A stretch of DNA of 39,886 nucleotides. Origin: Methanothrix sp. Its GTDB lineage: Archaea > Halobacteriota > Methanosarcinia > Methanotrichales > Methanotrichaceae. How positions within the stretch are numbered: the stretch's first letter is position 1; each line of letters opens with the position of its first letter. Under the pieces are notes generated by a model, which did no database searches, was not told the origin of the DNA, and worked only from the letters and a program-made list of their open reading frames with translations. Location of the stretch: positions 1 through 39,886 of the forward strand of contig NZ_JANIHG010000013.1 in assembly GCF_024518575.1 (NCBI RefSeq). Direction: 5' to 3'. The position numbers and the translations under genes are program-made. This document shows, in pieces, positions 1 through 8,279 of the stretch.

Positions 1-2
1 GC

Positions 3-128
3 ACAGAGCAGAGAGATGCTGAGACCAGCGAGCCCATCTGGGGGAGGGAGGCTGGATCACAACCATCCGGATTCGCGCTGGCACTCATTCTGCTCATCTC
101 TGCTCTGGTCTGGATGAGATCCCTTTGA
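3..128 (+). CDS. C-terminal end of a membrane-anchored protein (partial)
   Basis: An open frame enters from the left edge and stops at the TGA at 126-128. It ends with a polar Ser/Glu/Gly-rich stretch, then about 17 hydrophobic residues (GFALALILLISALVW) and the short basic tail MRSL. This is the layout of a surface protein held by a single C-terminal membrane helix. The rest of the gene lies outside the window, so the function cannot be read. The frame is short enough that chance is possible, but the hydrophobic anchor followed by a positive tail argues for a real gene end. Confidence 0.5.
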   Translation, partial: TEQRDAETSEPIWGREAGSQPSGFALALILLISALVWMRSL

Positions 129-147
129 TGGGAGATGCTCACGCATT

Positions 148-156
148 CTTAATATA
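148..156 (+). promoter_or_regulatory. TATA box for aroA
   Basis: The sequence CTTAATATA is centred about 27 nt before the ATG at 179, the usual archaeal TATA-to-start-site distance. The transcript should begin at or next to the start codon, giving a leaderless mRNA. This also argues against the longer frame beginning at 125. Confidence 0.6.
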
Positions 157-178
157 TCATACCGTGATTCTATCTCAC

Positions 179-1444
179 ATGATAGTATCTGTCTCACGCT
201 CCTCCATCTCTGGAACTGTATGCGCGCCGCCGTCGAAGAGCTACACGCACAGAGCTGTGCTGATCACAGCTCTCTCCGACTCTGGGCGCGTGCACAGGCC
301 GCTCATATCCGCAGACACCAAAGCGACGATATCAGCATGCGAGGCCTTCGGGGCTGATGTCAGTTTACATGGAGACTCTCTCGAGATCCAGGGGGTCTCC
401 GGCACACCGAGGACCCCTGAGAATGTCATAGATGTTCTGAACTCCGGGACGACGCTCAGGTTCATGGCGGCGGTTGCAGCGCTCACAGACGGAGCAGTCC
501 TCACCGGCGACAGCTCGATACGCAGCAGGCCGAACGGCCCGCTTCTCAAAGCGCTCAACGATCTCGGCGCTGAGGCGTTCTCCATTAGAGGGAACGATCG
601 TGCGCCTCTGGTCGTAAGAGGGCGGATCAGGGGCGGATCGACATCTCTGGATGGCAGCGTGAGCTCGCAGTTCCTCTCAGCCCTCCTGATAGCATGCCCG
701 CTATCCAGCGGCGATACGACGATCTCGATAAAGGGCGAGCTGAAGTCCAGGCCGTATGCTGAGATCACTCTGGACATTCTGAGGGAGGCGGGGGCTGAGA
801 TACACGTTGATGGGAATCTCTTCCGCATGTGTGGTGGTCAGAGATACAGGCTTCAGGAGTACACGGTGCCTGGAGATTTCTCATCCGCCTCGTATCCCCT
901 GGCAGCGGCCGCGCTTGCAGGCTCTGCGACCGTGAAGGGCCTGTTCCCGTCGAGGCAGGGCGATTCTGCGATAGTTGCGATTCTGAGAGAGATGGGTGCT
1001 GATATCTCATGGGATAGAGAGCGCGGAGAGGTAGCGGTATCTGAAGCGGATCTTAAGGGCACAGAGATAGATGCGAGCCTGACCCCGGATCTCGTGCCGA
1101 CCCTCGCGGTGCTGGGGGCGGTCGCCGAGGGGCATACAGTTATAAAAAACGCGGAGCATGTCCGCCACAAGGAGACCGACAGGATCCATGCGATGGCTGT
1201 CGAGCTGAAAAAGATGGGCGCAGACATAAGAGAGAGGCCTGACGGCCTGGAGATCGCTGGAGGAGAACTGCACGGAGCAGATCTCCACGGGTACCACGAC
1301 CACAGGATCGTGATGGCCCTGACCCTGGCGGGGATCGTGGCAGGAGATACGAGAATAGATACAGCGGAATCTGTCGATGTATCTTATCCAGGGTTCTTTG
1401 AGGATATGAGACGGCTTGGAGCTAATTTGAGCATATCTCCATGA
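179..1444 (+). CDS. aroA: 3-phosphoshikimate 1-carboxyvinyltransferase (EPSP synthase)
   Basis: The enzyme transfers the enolpyruvyl group of PEP to shikimate-3-phosphate in the shikimate pathway to aromatic amino acids. The 421-residue product has the family signatures in order: PPSKSYTHRAV near the N-terminus (substrate-binding Lys/Ser), NSGTTLRFM, SRPNGPLLKAL, SSQFLSALLIA, PGDFSSASYPLAAA, VRHKETDRI and GYHDHRIVMAL near the C-terminus. Length fits the family (about 420-430). The frame is open back to a TTG at 125, but ATG 179 (MIVSVSRSSISG) matches the usual start and a TATA box sits 27 nt before it. It is transcribed towards priL, from which it is separated by a short hairpin region. Confidence 0.97.
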   Translation: MIVSVSRSSISGTVCAPPSKSYTHRAVLITALSDSGRVHRPLISADTKATISACEAFGADVSLHGDSLEIQGVSGTPRTPENVIDVLNSGTTLRFMAAVAALTDGAVLTGDSSIRSRPNGPLLKALNDLGAEAFSIRGNDRAPLVVRGRIRGGSTSLDGSVSSQFLSALLIACPLSSGDTTISIKGELKSRPYAEITLDILREAGAEIHVDGNLFRMCGGQRYRLQEYTVPGDFSSASYPLAAAALAGSATVKGLFPSRQGDSAIVAILREMGADISWDRERGEVAVSEADLKGTEIDASLTPDLVPTLAVLGAVAEGHTVIKNAEHVRHKETDRIHAMAVELKKMGADIRERPDGLEIAGGELHGADLHGYHDHRIVMALTLAGIVAGDTRIDTAESVDVSYPGFFEDMRRLGANLSISP

Positions 1445-1466
1445 TGCTCTGATCGGAGCAGTCTGA

Positions 1467-1484
1467 CCTGGAGCGGACTCCAGG
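1467..1484. terminator. Hairpin between convergent aroA and priL
   Basis: CCTGGAG-CGGA-CTCCAGG is a perfect 7-bp stem with a 4-nt loop in the 75-bp gap between two convergent genes. It would fold in both transcripts. No strong T-tract follows, so it may mark or protect 3' ends rather than terminate transcription alone. Confidence 0.4.
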
Positions 1485-1519
1485 CAGGGTGCTCTCCTCT
1501 CACGACCGAATTCGCGAAA

Positions 1520-2527
1520 TCAGGAAGGAGTACTGGACTTCGACGCTTCCCTCACGCGACGCCTGTAGTAGCTTATCGGGTGCCGGATGCGCCTGCATAT
1601 CTCATCGCCCCCCGGGCAGTTTCCGTATGTGAGCATCGTGGAGCATGATGGGGGGGTGTATCTCGTCCCTGTGGATCCTGCTATGTGCTCTATCTGGTAT
1701 CTGGTCATCTCCTCGTCAAAGTCCGGACTGTTGTTGAAAACGCCCACGATCTCTTCAACAGACAGATTTATGTTGAGCAGGAAGCTTGTGAGCGCAAATC
1801 TTGCTGTGTGTGCCAGGTTTCTGCCTGAAGCTAGCTGCTCCAGCAGCGATCTCATGCAGGGCGGCAGAGCATCCCTTCTGAACTCTCCGAGATCCACGAT
1901 TGAGCTCTGCTTCGATGATTCGAGCTCATCTCTTATGGATTTCAGATGATCAGACAGGCTCTCGCATATGCTTCCAGCATCGAGCGGAAGCCCCTCTTGT
2001 ATCCTGTCCTTGATCCTCTCCTCCATGAGGCGGAGCAGCTCTTCACGGGTGACTGTGAGATACCCGCGGTCGAGGGTTCTGTTGATGAGCTTCCACTTCT
2101 GGCTCCTGAACCTTGCCGCGGCCATCACAAAATCAACAAAATGTATCCTGAAGTTCTCACCGTCATATAGAGGGCCCATCCCCAGGTCACTGGCGATCTC
2201 CAGCACCTCTTCTGTATCCGAGCTCTTCAACCTCCTGTGAGCTAGCTTCGCCTCCGCCAGGACATAGCGTCTCAGAAGATAGTCATCATCGATGCAGGAG
2301 ACTATCAGCCTGGCCAGAGGATACGAAAGGAGCTCGACGCTCTGCTTCACGGTGTCTGACGTGTCAGCATCCGGTATCTCTCCCTGGAGCGCTCCGCGGA
2401 CACGCTCAACTGCCCTGCGCCTTACAGGCTGGAACGCCCTGCTCCTTAGCACATCCTCTAACGGGGCGTCAATAAGCTTGATATCTTCTGCTGCTGCGTG
2501 GGTGAATGGATACCAGAACGTTCTCAT
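1520..2527 (-). CDS. priL: DNA primase large subunit PriL
   Basis: This is the regulatory, iron-sulfur subunit of the archaeal/eukaryotic-type primase; with PriS it makes replication primers. The 335-residue protein starts MRTFWYPFTHAAAEDI and ends in the conserved [4Fe-4S] region: a Cys in DALPPCMRSLLE, a Cys in PPSCSTMLTYGNCPG, and further Cys before RRIRHPISYYRRR. The start ATG overlaps the last bases of the PCNA gene by 4 nt (ATGA), so the two are translationally coupled and co-transcribed. PriS is not in the window. Confidence 0.93.
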   Translation of the reverse strand: MRTFWYPFTHAAAEDIKLIDAPLEDVLRSRAFQPVRRRAVERVRGALQGEIPDADTSDTVKQSVELLSYPLARLIVSCIDDDYLLRRYVLAEAKLAHRRLKSSDTEEVLEIASDLGMGPLYDGENFRIHFVDFVMAAARFRSQKWKLINRTLDRGYLTVTREELLRLMEERIKDRIQEGLPLDAGSICESLSDHLKSIRDELESSKQSSIVDLGEFRRDALPPCMRSLLEQLASGRNLAHTARFALTSFLLNINLSVEEIVGVFNNSPDFDEEMTRYQIEHIAGSTGTRYTPPSCSTMLTYGNCPGGDEICRRIRHPISYYRRRVREASKSSTPS

Positions 2528-3255
2528 TCCTGCTCTATTCTGGGCGCCAGCAGGTAGCTCACATGGACCTCATTCAGCCTGAAGCTGATCCGCAGCGGGT
2601 AGTCGATTCCTATCTCGAGCTTCACCTCTGGGGCCTTTCCTATCGATTTGCTCATGTCCGAGAGATAATCGAGCGAGAATAAGGACCTCGCCTCTCCGGG
2701 CTTCATGTCGAGAAGCTCTGAGCTCGGCATCGTGAGCTTCAGCGCATCTATGTCGCCCTTCGCCTCCATGTAGAAGACATCGTCCTTCACGCCCAGCACC
2801 ACATGGTCGCTCACCTTCTCCGCAGCCTTGATCGCCCTTCTGAACTCCGCCCCAGGGATCGTCACATGTGCCGGAAGATCCAGCTCCGGAATCCTCGGCT
2901 CCTTGCGTATCGCGCTCGGATCTATCAGGCTGAGTGTGTATGAGAGCGAGCCAACACCTATCTTCAGCTTCCGCTCCTCCTCCAGGAGCTCCAGACGCAC
3001 ACGCTCGCCCCGGTCAGCCATGCTCAGAAGATCGCTCAGACGCACCAGATCAACCCCGATCTCCCCAGGGGTCGCCTGATAGAACTCGAATGCAGATGCA
3101 TCGATCCTGAGTGAGACCATTGCGACGTTCGCCGGATCGACCGCCTTTAGCTCGAGTCCCCTCTCTGATATCGTAAACTTGACCTCATCGACCAAGGAAG
3201 ATACTGCCTCGATCGCATCCCGCAGGGTTTCTGCATCAATAACTGCCTTCAGCAT
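2524..3255 (-). CDS. pcn: DNA polymerase sliding clamp (PCNA)
   Basis: Homotrimeric DNA clamp that tethers replicative polymerases and other DNA enzymes. The 243-residue product is of normal PCNA length and has the characteristic start (MLKAVIDAETLRDAIEAVSSLVDE), the ERGLELKAVDPANVAMVSL segment, GDIDALKLTMPS, and a C-terminal VSYLLAPRIEQE tail. A GGAGGCG ribosome-binding site ends 6 nt before the ATG, and an A/T-rich TATA box lies about 36 nt upstream. It is the first gene of a pcn-priL operon; the upstream gene on the same strand is transcription factor TFS. Confidence 0.97.
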   Translation of the reverse strand: MLKAVIDAETLRDAIEAVSSLVDEVKFTISERGLELKAVDPANVAMVSLRIDASAFEFYQATPGEIGVDLVRLSDLLSMADRGERVRLELLEEERKLKIGVGSLSYTLSLIDPSAIRKEPRIPELDLPAHVTIPGAEFRRAIKAAEKVSDHVVLGVKDDVFYMEAKGDIDALKLTMPSSELLDMKPGEARSLFSLDYLSDMSKSIGKAPEVKLEIGIDYPLRISFRLNEVHVSYLLAPRIEQE

Positions 3256-3285
3256 CCTAGCGCCTCCAGAAAAGAAAGTATCTAG

Positions 3286-3296
3286 TATTTAATATA
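3286..3296 (-). promoter_or_regulatory. TATA box for pcn-priL
   Basis: On the minus strand this reads TATATTAAATA, centred about 36 nt before the PCNA ATG. That leaves a leader of about 10 nt that includes the GGAGGCG ribosome-binding site at 3261-3267. Confidence 0.6.
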
Positions 3297-3317
3297 GTTT
3301 TCCGTGTGATCCATCAT

Positions 3318-3626
3318 TCAGTCATACTCTCTCCAGGTATTACCACACTTTGTGCATCTGAAGAAGCGGACCTCGGACTCATCAGCGGCTCTCAGCTGTC
3401 TGAGCCACCAGTAGGCAGTATCGTTCCCGCACTCCGGGCATTTCGCTTTTGTTGTCGGCAGGCCTGCGGATTCCTGCTCGAGCACTGGCACAGACCTCTC
3501 GAGCTTGTTTGTCACCGAGACGATTGGGTTGTTAGAACTCTTCGGTATCTTCATACCGCACTTTCTGCAAACCATCATCCCCTCTTTGGGGACCATCATG
3601 CTCTTACACGCAGGGCAGAACTCCAT
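3318..3626 (-). CDS. Transcription elongation factor TFS (TFIIS/RPB9-like)
   Basis: TFS stimulates transcript cleavage by stalled archaeal RNA polymerase. The 102-residue product has two zinc ribbons: CPACKSMM...CRKCGM at the N-terminus, and CPECGND...FFRCTKCGNTWRE at the C-terminus. Between the C-terminal pairs lies the acidic tip, here RAADESEVRF, where the family usually has RSADEPET. Length matches archaeal TFS. A TATA box is 27 nt before the ATG, so the mRNA is probably leaderless. It is separate from, but upstream of, pcn-priL on the same strand. Confidence 0.93.
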   Translation of the reverse strand: MEFCPACKSMMVPKEGMMVCRKCGMKIPKSSNNPIVSVTNKLERSVPVLEQESAGLPTTKAKCPECGNDTAYWWLRQLRAADESEVRFFRCTKCGNTWREYD

Positions 3627-3648
3627 CGGCCAGCTGGTCGACCCGTGC

Positions 3649-3657
3649 TATATTAAA
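3649..3657 (-). promoter_or_regulatory. TATA box for TFS
   Basis: On the minus strand CCTTTAATATAGC is centred 27 nt before the TFS ATG at 3626, the spacing expected for a leaderless transcript. Confidence 0.6.
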
Positions 3658-3779
3658 GGTTGCGATTGTTGTTGTATCGGCCAGAATGCCAAGAACTGCC
3701 ATTTGTGTGATTGGCCATAGCAGCCACTGCTTCTGCGCTGGCGGCGTTGAAAAACGCTCACCTTGGACAGAGGGCAGGG

Positions 3780-3852
3780 GATGTGGTCACTTCATAGGAT
3801 CTCCTGGGGTGAAGGGGTAGCGGAAACCCAGGCCTTCAGGGCTGGGAGGAGC
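3780..3852 (+). mobile_element. Orphan TnpB-element right end (omega-RNA-like hairpin)
   Basis: The stretch GGTAGCGGAAACCCAGG continues into a hairpin at 3827-3846 (CCCAGGCCTTCAGGGCTGGG) followed by GAGGAG. This pattern, 'GAAACCC - stem - CTTCAGGG - stem - GAGGAG', is typical of the right end and 3' guide-RNA scaffold of IS200/IS605-group TnpB elements. No matching tnpB reading frame remains upstream of it, so it is probably the surviving end of an older element beside the decayed one that follows. The left boundary is not defined. Confidence 0.45.
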
Positions 3853-3898
3853 GTACCCAACCATAATTATTTGTCTCCTGAAGTTTATCTTCAATACG

Positions 3899-4681
3899 AT
3901 GCTTCAGACCTTGATGGTTAAGCTTGATCCCTCCCCGGAACAACATAAGATGCTCTGCGAAACGATGAAGAGGTTCAACGAAGCATGCAATGACATAGCA
4001 GAGATTGCTTTTGCTATGCACAGTGCCAACAAGATTGAAGTCCATAAAAAAGCCGGCTATACTGTCAGAGAGCGGTTCGGGCTTTCTTCCCAGCTTACAG
4101 TTAGAGCCATTTCCAAGGTCTGTGAAGCTTATGATAGAGATAAGTCCATCAAACCAGAGTTCAGGCTGGAGGAGCTATTGTCTATGACCAACATATCCTC
4201 TCCTGGAGAGGACTTGAGGAGGATTCTCTGGTTACACTCCAGGGCCGGCAAACTCAGAATCGGTGAATACCAGAAAGCGAGGCTCGAGAGAATTCGAGGA
4301 CAGGCAGATTTGATCCTGGTTAACGGAATCTTCTCTCTCTGTGCAGCGGCTGAGGTAGCCGATCCATCTCCTTATGGCCCTCTCGGTGTTCTTGGCGTAG
4401 ACCTCGGTATTAAGTATCTGGCCCTATACAGCGACGGAGAAATCCACTGTGGCGAGAAGCTCGCTCAAACCAGAGATGAATTCAGATGTGAGTCTTGCGG
4501 CTTCGCTGGGCGTGCTGACCACGCGATGAACATCGCGTTCAGGGCTGCTGTCAACCAGCCTGTTGTGGCGAGGGAACATATTACCTCAGCTGCAAGCTCC
4601 GGTCTTCAGGCCGGAGTAGTTGACGAAACCCAAGGTTTACCACGGTGTGAGGCATGCATCCAATCAGTAAATTTGCTATAG
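3899..4681 (+). pseudogene. Decayed TnpB (IS200/IS605 OrfB) nuclease
   Basis: A 260-residue frame is related to TnpB, the RNA-guided nuclease of IS200/IS605 elements, which is normally near 400 residues. Visible pieces are the N-terminal helix-turn-helix region (MLQTLMVKLDPSPEQHKML), the RuvC-I segment GVLGVDLGIKYLALYSDGE with its Asp, and then, after a missing block, a half zinc finger (CESCGFAGR) and the RuvC-III Asp (ADHAMNIAFRA). The RuvC-II Glu and the first Cys pair are gone. Between about 4165 and 4255 the conserved protein continues in another frame (GGAIVYDQHILSWRGLEED), so two compensating frameshifts are present. The normal stop is also lost: the frame runs through the right-end hairpin into znuA. 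It cannot be active. Confidence 0.85.
4597..4616 (+). mobile_element. Right-end hairpin of the TnpB element
   Basis: CTCCGG-TCTTCAGG-CCGGAG followed by TAGTTGAC is the hairpin and terminal motif of the right end of an IS200/IS605-type element. It lies 37 bp before the znuA start codon, so the element ends inside what must be the znu promoter region. Confidence 0.6.
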
Positions 4682-5499
4682 CAATGGTTCTTGCAGTATC
4701 TCTGATCCTCTCCGGCTGCATCGAGCAGCCCTCGAAAAGCGATAAGCTTCTTGTGGTCGCCACGATACAGCCGGTGGGCGAGTTCGTCAGGGCAGTCGGG
4801 GGGGATCGCGTCGATCTGATGGTGCTCGTCCCCCCCGGGGCTGAGCCGCACACGTTCGAACCCTCGCCGGCGCAGATGAAGCGTATAGAGAACGCAGATC
4901 TATATGTGAAGAACGGCGCAGGTCTGGAGCTCTGGCTGGAGAGGTTCTCGTCAAAGAGTCGGAGAGTTGTGGACAGCTCCGAGGGGGTCGACCTGATATA
5001 TTTGAATGGTACCCCGGATCCTCACATCTGGCTATCACCGAGATGCGCGATGATCCAGGTGGAGAACATCTGTCGAGCTCTGGTCGAGATCGATCCTGAG
5101 GGGAAGGAGATCTACGAGAATAACAGAGATGCGTACATCAAGGAGCTCAGAGGCCTCGACGAATATCTCAGGAGCAGGCTGTCCGGCGCAGGGGGGCGCA
5201 TCTTCGTCGTGGATCATCCAGCATGGAGCTACCTCGCCAGGGATTACGGTCTTGTGCAGGTTGCAATAGAGGAGGGAGAGAGGGAGCCCGGGCCGAGGCG
5301 CATCGGCTACATAGTAAAAACCGTGAAGGATAACAACATAAAGGCGATACTCGTCGAGCCGGAGTTCAACCCGAAGATGGCTGAGGTGATCGCATCAGAG
5401 GCTGGATGTCGGGTCGTGGAAATCGATCCCCTGGCAGGTGATTATATAAATAATATGAGAGCTGTAGGAGATCTCATAGCGGAATCAATCGGGGTATAA
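4654..5499 (+). CDS. znuA: Zn/Mn-type ABC transporter substrate-binding lipoprotein (ZnuA family)
   Basis: Cluster A-I metal-binding protein that captures Zn2+ or Mn2+ outside the membrane. Of 281 residues, the first 22 form a lipoprotein signal (hydrophobic core ending LSGC, lipidated Cys22). The metal ligands expected for the family are present: His66 (EPHTF), His124 (DPHIWLSP), His189 (VVDHPAWS) and Asp259 (EIDPLAG). The His-rich loop of many ZnuA proteins is absent, so manganese cannot be excluded. The ATG is preceded by GGTGTGAGG. Its stop overlaps the next start (TAATG). The start lies only 37 bp after a TnpB-element end, so the native upstream region has been altered. Confidence 0.92.
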   Translation: MHPISKFAIAMVLAVSLILSGCIEQPSKSDKLLVVATIQPVGEFVRAVGGDRVDLMVLVPPGAEPHTFEPSPAQMKRIENADLYVKNGAGLELWLERFSSKSRRVVDSSEGVDLIYLNGTPDPHIWLSPRCAMIQVENICRALVEIDPEGKEIYENNRDAYIKELRGLDEYLRSRLSGAGGRIFVVDHPAWSYLARDYGLVQVAIEEGEREPGPRRIGYIVKTVKDNNIKAILVEPEFNPKMAEVIASEAGCRVVEIDPLAGDYINNMRAVGDLIAESIGV

Positions 5500-6251
5500 T
5501 GTCAGCGGTCTCTATTGAGGGTCTCACAGTCAGGCTTGATGGCAGGGTAGTGCTGGAGGATGTCTGGCTGGAGGTGGGGGAGAGGGATTTTCTTGGACTT
5601 ATAGGACCGAACGGCGGCGGCAAATCAACGCTCCTGAAGGCGATCCTTGGGCTCGTAAGGCCCACCTCAGGCAGGATCATGGTCTTCGGCATGGATCCTG
5701 TTGCTGCAAGGCCTCTTGTCGGCTATCTGCCTCAGCACAGCATCTTCGATCAGAGGTTTCCTGTGAGAGTCCTTGATGTCGTTCTCATGGGAAGGTACCC
5801 GCGCGTGGGCATACTCAGACGGTACAGAACGGAGGATATAGAGGCCGCTAGGAGATCACTCGACGCTGTCGGCATGCTAGAGCTTGCTGATCGTGAGATC
5901 GGGGCTCTCTCAGGAGGCGAGCAGCAGAGGGTCTTCGTCGCCAGGGCGATCGTATCCGATCCGAAGCTGCTTCTGCTTGATGAGCCGACTGCTGGCGTTG
6001 ATGTCGCGCAGCAGGGGGAGTTCTACGATCTCTTGAAGCATCTGAACAGCAGAATGGCTATAATAATGGTATCCCACGATCTCTCCGCCATCTCAGCACA
6101 TGTCGAGAAGGTCGCGTGCTTGAACCAGAGGCTTTACTACCATGGATCCAAGGAGCTCACCGAGGAGGACCTCGTCCAGGCGTACGGATGCCCAATAGTC
6201 GATATAATCGCGCATGGGATTCCGCACAGGGTTTTGAGGGAGCACAGGTAG
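5499..6251 (+). CDS. znuC: Metal ABC transporter ATPase (ZnuC family)
   Basis: Cytoplasmic ATPase that powers metal uptake with the ZnuA and ZnuB homologues. The 250-residue product has all ABC motifs: Walker A GPNGGGKST (about residue 37), Q-loop YLPQHS, signature LSGGEQQR, Walker B LLLLDEPTAGVD, and the switch His in MVSHDLSA. The ATG overlaps the znuA stop by one base, and 6 bp separate it from znuB. This is a compact three-gene operon. Confidence 0.95.
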   Translation: MSAVSIEGLTVRLDGRVVLEDVWLEVGERDFLGLIGPNGGGKSTLLKAILGLVRPTSGRIMVFGMDPVAARPLVGYLPQHSIFDQRFPVRVLDVVLMGRYPRVGILRRYRTEDIEAARRSLDAVGMLELADREIGALSGGEQQRVFVARAIVSDPKLLLLDEPTAGVDVAQQGEFYDLLKHLNSRMAIIMVSHDLSAISAHVEKVACLNQRLYYHGSKELTEEDLVQAYGCPIVDIIAHGIPHRVLREHR

Positions 6252-6257
6252 GTTGTC

Positions 6258-7079
6258 ATGAACGCCTGGATGATAGGAGAGATGATGCAGTATGAGTTCA
6301 TGAAGACCGCCCTGGTCGCGGGGCTGATCCTCTCCGTGCTCTGCGGGGTTGTTGGTGTGTACATAGTTCTGAACAGGATCGTATTCATAGGCGATGGTGT
6401 CGCACATGCTGCCTTCGGAGGCATCGGCCTGGGATACCTCCTCGGGATAGATCCCTTCATCCTAGCCATTGTAGCAGCTGTTCTCTCCGCAGCGGGCATC
6501 GGTGCTGTGAGCAGATCTAAGGTCTCAGAGGACACCGCGATAGGCGTCTTCCTCGCAATGGGAATGGCGCTTGGCGTGCTCCTCATGAGCATGAGCACCG
6601 GCTATTCCAGAGACCTCTTCGACTACCTCTTCGGAAACATACTCGCGGTCTCCTGGATCGATGTGAAGATAATGATTGTATTGACGGTGATCATAACAGT
6701 GCTGGCGCTTGCGCTTTACAAGGAGTTCCTGATACTCTCATTCGATCCCCACTATGGAGAGGCGCTCGGGCTGCCGGTGAACAGGCTGAAGATGCTGCTT
6801 CTCTGCATGGTGGCGTTCACTGTTGTGATGCTGATAAAGATCGTGGGGATAATAATGGTGATCGCCATGCTCACGATACCGGCTGCCATAAGCAGGCAGT
6901 ATCTCTGTGACCTCAAGAAGATAATCGCGCTCTCGATCATCCTGGGCATGATATTTGTGACCTCGGGTCTTCTGATATCCTACACTTTTGATCTCCCGTC
7001 TGGTGCGACGACCATACTCATAGCATCTGCTGCGTTCTTCGCCAGCACCGCTGCATCACAAAGAAATACGTCTGTATGA
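6258..7079 (+). CDS. znuB: Metal ABC transporter permease (ZnuB family)
   Basis: Integral membrane subunit of the znu-type importer. The 273 residues form about eight hydrophobic segments. Typical ABC-3 permease features are GDGVAHAAFGGIGLGYLLGI in the second and third segments, and a cytoplasmic FDPHYGEALGLPV loop that contacts the ATPase. It follows znuC by 6 bp and ends the operon. The next gene has its own TATA box. Confidence 0.93.
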   Translation: MNAWMIGEMMQYEFMKTALVAGLILSVLCGVVGVYIVLNRIVFIGDGVAHAAFGGIGLGYLLGIDPFILAIVAAVLSAAGIGAVSRSKVSEDTAIGVFLAMGMALGVLLMSMSTGYSRDLFDYLFGNILAVSWIDVKIMIVLTVIITVLALALYKEFLILSFDPHYGEALGLPVNRLKMLLLCMVAFTVVMLIKIVGIIMVIAMLTIPAAISRQYLCDLKKIIALSIILGMIFVTSGLLISYTFDLPSGATTILIASAAFFASTAASQRNTSV

Positions 7080-7095
7080 GGCGGTTTGAGTGAAT

Positions 7096-7103
7096 CTTAT
7101 AAG
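7096..7103 (+). promoter_or_regulatory. TATA box for the gene at 7127
   Basis: CTTATAAG is centred 27 nt before the ATG at 7127, predicting a leaderless transcript independent of the znu operon. Confidence 0.6.
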
Positions 7104-7126
7104 TAGATGAAGTCTATACAACCAGG

Positions 7127-8101
7127 ATGCTCCGCTACCTGCTGGTCGCTGCATTGATTATCATACCCTCTGTATCATCTCAGGAGTTCATGCTATTTGC
7201 AGACGACTGCTACAAGGCTGCTGGATCTCCCGATATACAGATCTCGGCTGTTAATCCTGTCCTCGATGCTGGGGTGCCTTTTATCCTGAAACTCCTCGTT
7301 GCAAACGATGGGAGGATCGAGGCTCTCATCCCCACGGGCTTCTCCGGTTCCGAGGATCCGGAGGGGGAGATGATGGAGGAGATGAAGGCCGCGGATGCTC
7401 TGAATGTGGTTGTGGAGGTATCATCTGACGGAGCATTGTGGCCGGTTGTTCAGAGGAGAAGCATACCTCTGCTCCTGGCAGGATCAAATCTCATTCTCGA
7501 GTTCCCTGTGATCGCGGATTTCAATGCATCTAGTGGAATCCTGAATGTGAATGTCACATACGAGCATCAGATAGATGCCAAGATCTCAAAAGGAAAACCG
7601 GTACAGCTATACGTTCCGGGCAATGCGAACAGGAGCATACCTCTGGAGATTCGCAGGAGCGATAGGCTCAGAGTGTTTCATGTAGATGGAGAGCTCCGGG
7701 CCGGCTCCAACAGAAGCCTGGGGATCGTCATCAAAAACCAGTCGCCATGGCCGGTGAGGAACTGCACTGTGAGGCTTATCGCATCAAGTCCCATCAGATC
7801 GTCACAGCCTGCTGCATGGATTGGAGACCTGATGCCCGGCGAGCCAGCTCTGGTGAGGGTATGGGCAGATGTGGAGAAGAATGCCACCCTCGATCAGTAC
7901 AGGATCTCATGCCTGATAAACCACGATGAGGGAGCGGAGCGTCTGACAATCCCTGTGAGAATCTCCAGAGGTCGTCCATACGTCACATGGATCGCAGCGG
8001 CTGCGCTCCTCGCTTTGATTCTCATCGGAGCGAAGCGCATGCGCGCCGGTGGTCTGAGACGGAGATCTGGCCTCCGGGCCGCGAGGAGGCGGCGCAGGTG
8101 A
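7127..8101 (+). CDS. Secreted protein with C-terminal membrane anchor, unknown function
   Basis: The 324 residues open with a signal peptide (MLRYLLVAALIIIPSVSSQ). A long beta-rich extracellular part follows, built of CARDB/NEW3-like segments such as AGVPFILKLLVANDG and AGSNRSLGIVIKNQSPWPV, with several N-glycosylation sequons (NAS, NVT, NRS, NAT). Near residue 290 one transmembrane helix (VTWIAAAALLALILIGA) leads to a strongly basic cytoplasmic tail full of Arg. The pattern suggests a cell-surface or envelope protein with immunoglobulin-like domains. I do not recognise a specific family. Its own promoter separates it from znuB. Confidence 0.8.
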   Translation: MLRYLLVAALIIIPSVSSQEFMLFADDCYKAAGSPDIQISAVNPVLDAGVPFILKLLVANDGRIEALIPTGFSGSEDPEGEMMEEMKAADALNVVVEVSSDGALWPVVQRRSIPLLLAGSNLILEFPVIADFNASSGILNVNVTYEHQIDAKISKGKPVQLYVPGNANRSIPLEIRRSDRLRVFHVDGELRAGSNRSLGIVIKNQSPWPVRNCTVRLIASSPIRSSQPAAWIGDLMPGEPALVRVWADVEKNATLDQYRISCLINHDEGAERLTIPVRISRGRPYVTWIAAAALLALILIGAKRMRAGGLRRRSGLRAARRRRR

Positions 8102-8206
8102 CGCATGATCTTATTGCATGACGCCAGGCTGGATAAGCCTGCACGGCGTGGATCGTTGAGCGAATCATGGCAGAGGCATCCTGCAAGCACCAAAAACTAA
8201 GGGGGT

Positions 8207-8270
8207 GGCAAAAGTCGGGAGGGTGTAGAAGGGAGTAGCAGTGAGAAGAGTGTCGAGTTCGACTTTTGCC
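8207..8270. repeat. 11-bp inverted repeat pair
   Basis: GGCAAAAGTCG at 8207-8217 is exactly inverted as CGACTTTTGCC at 8260-8270, with 42 bp between. It could be a short miniature element or the fused ends of a deleted insertion sequence. No clear target duplication is visible, so it is left unclassified. Confidence 0.5.
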
Positions 8271-8279
8271 GTTTAACAC

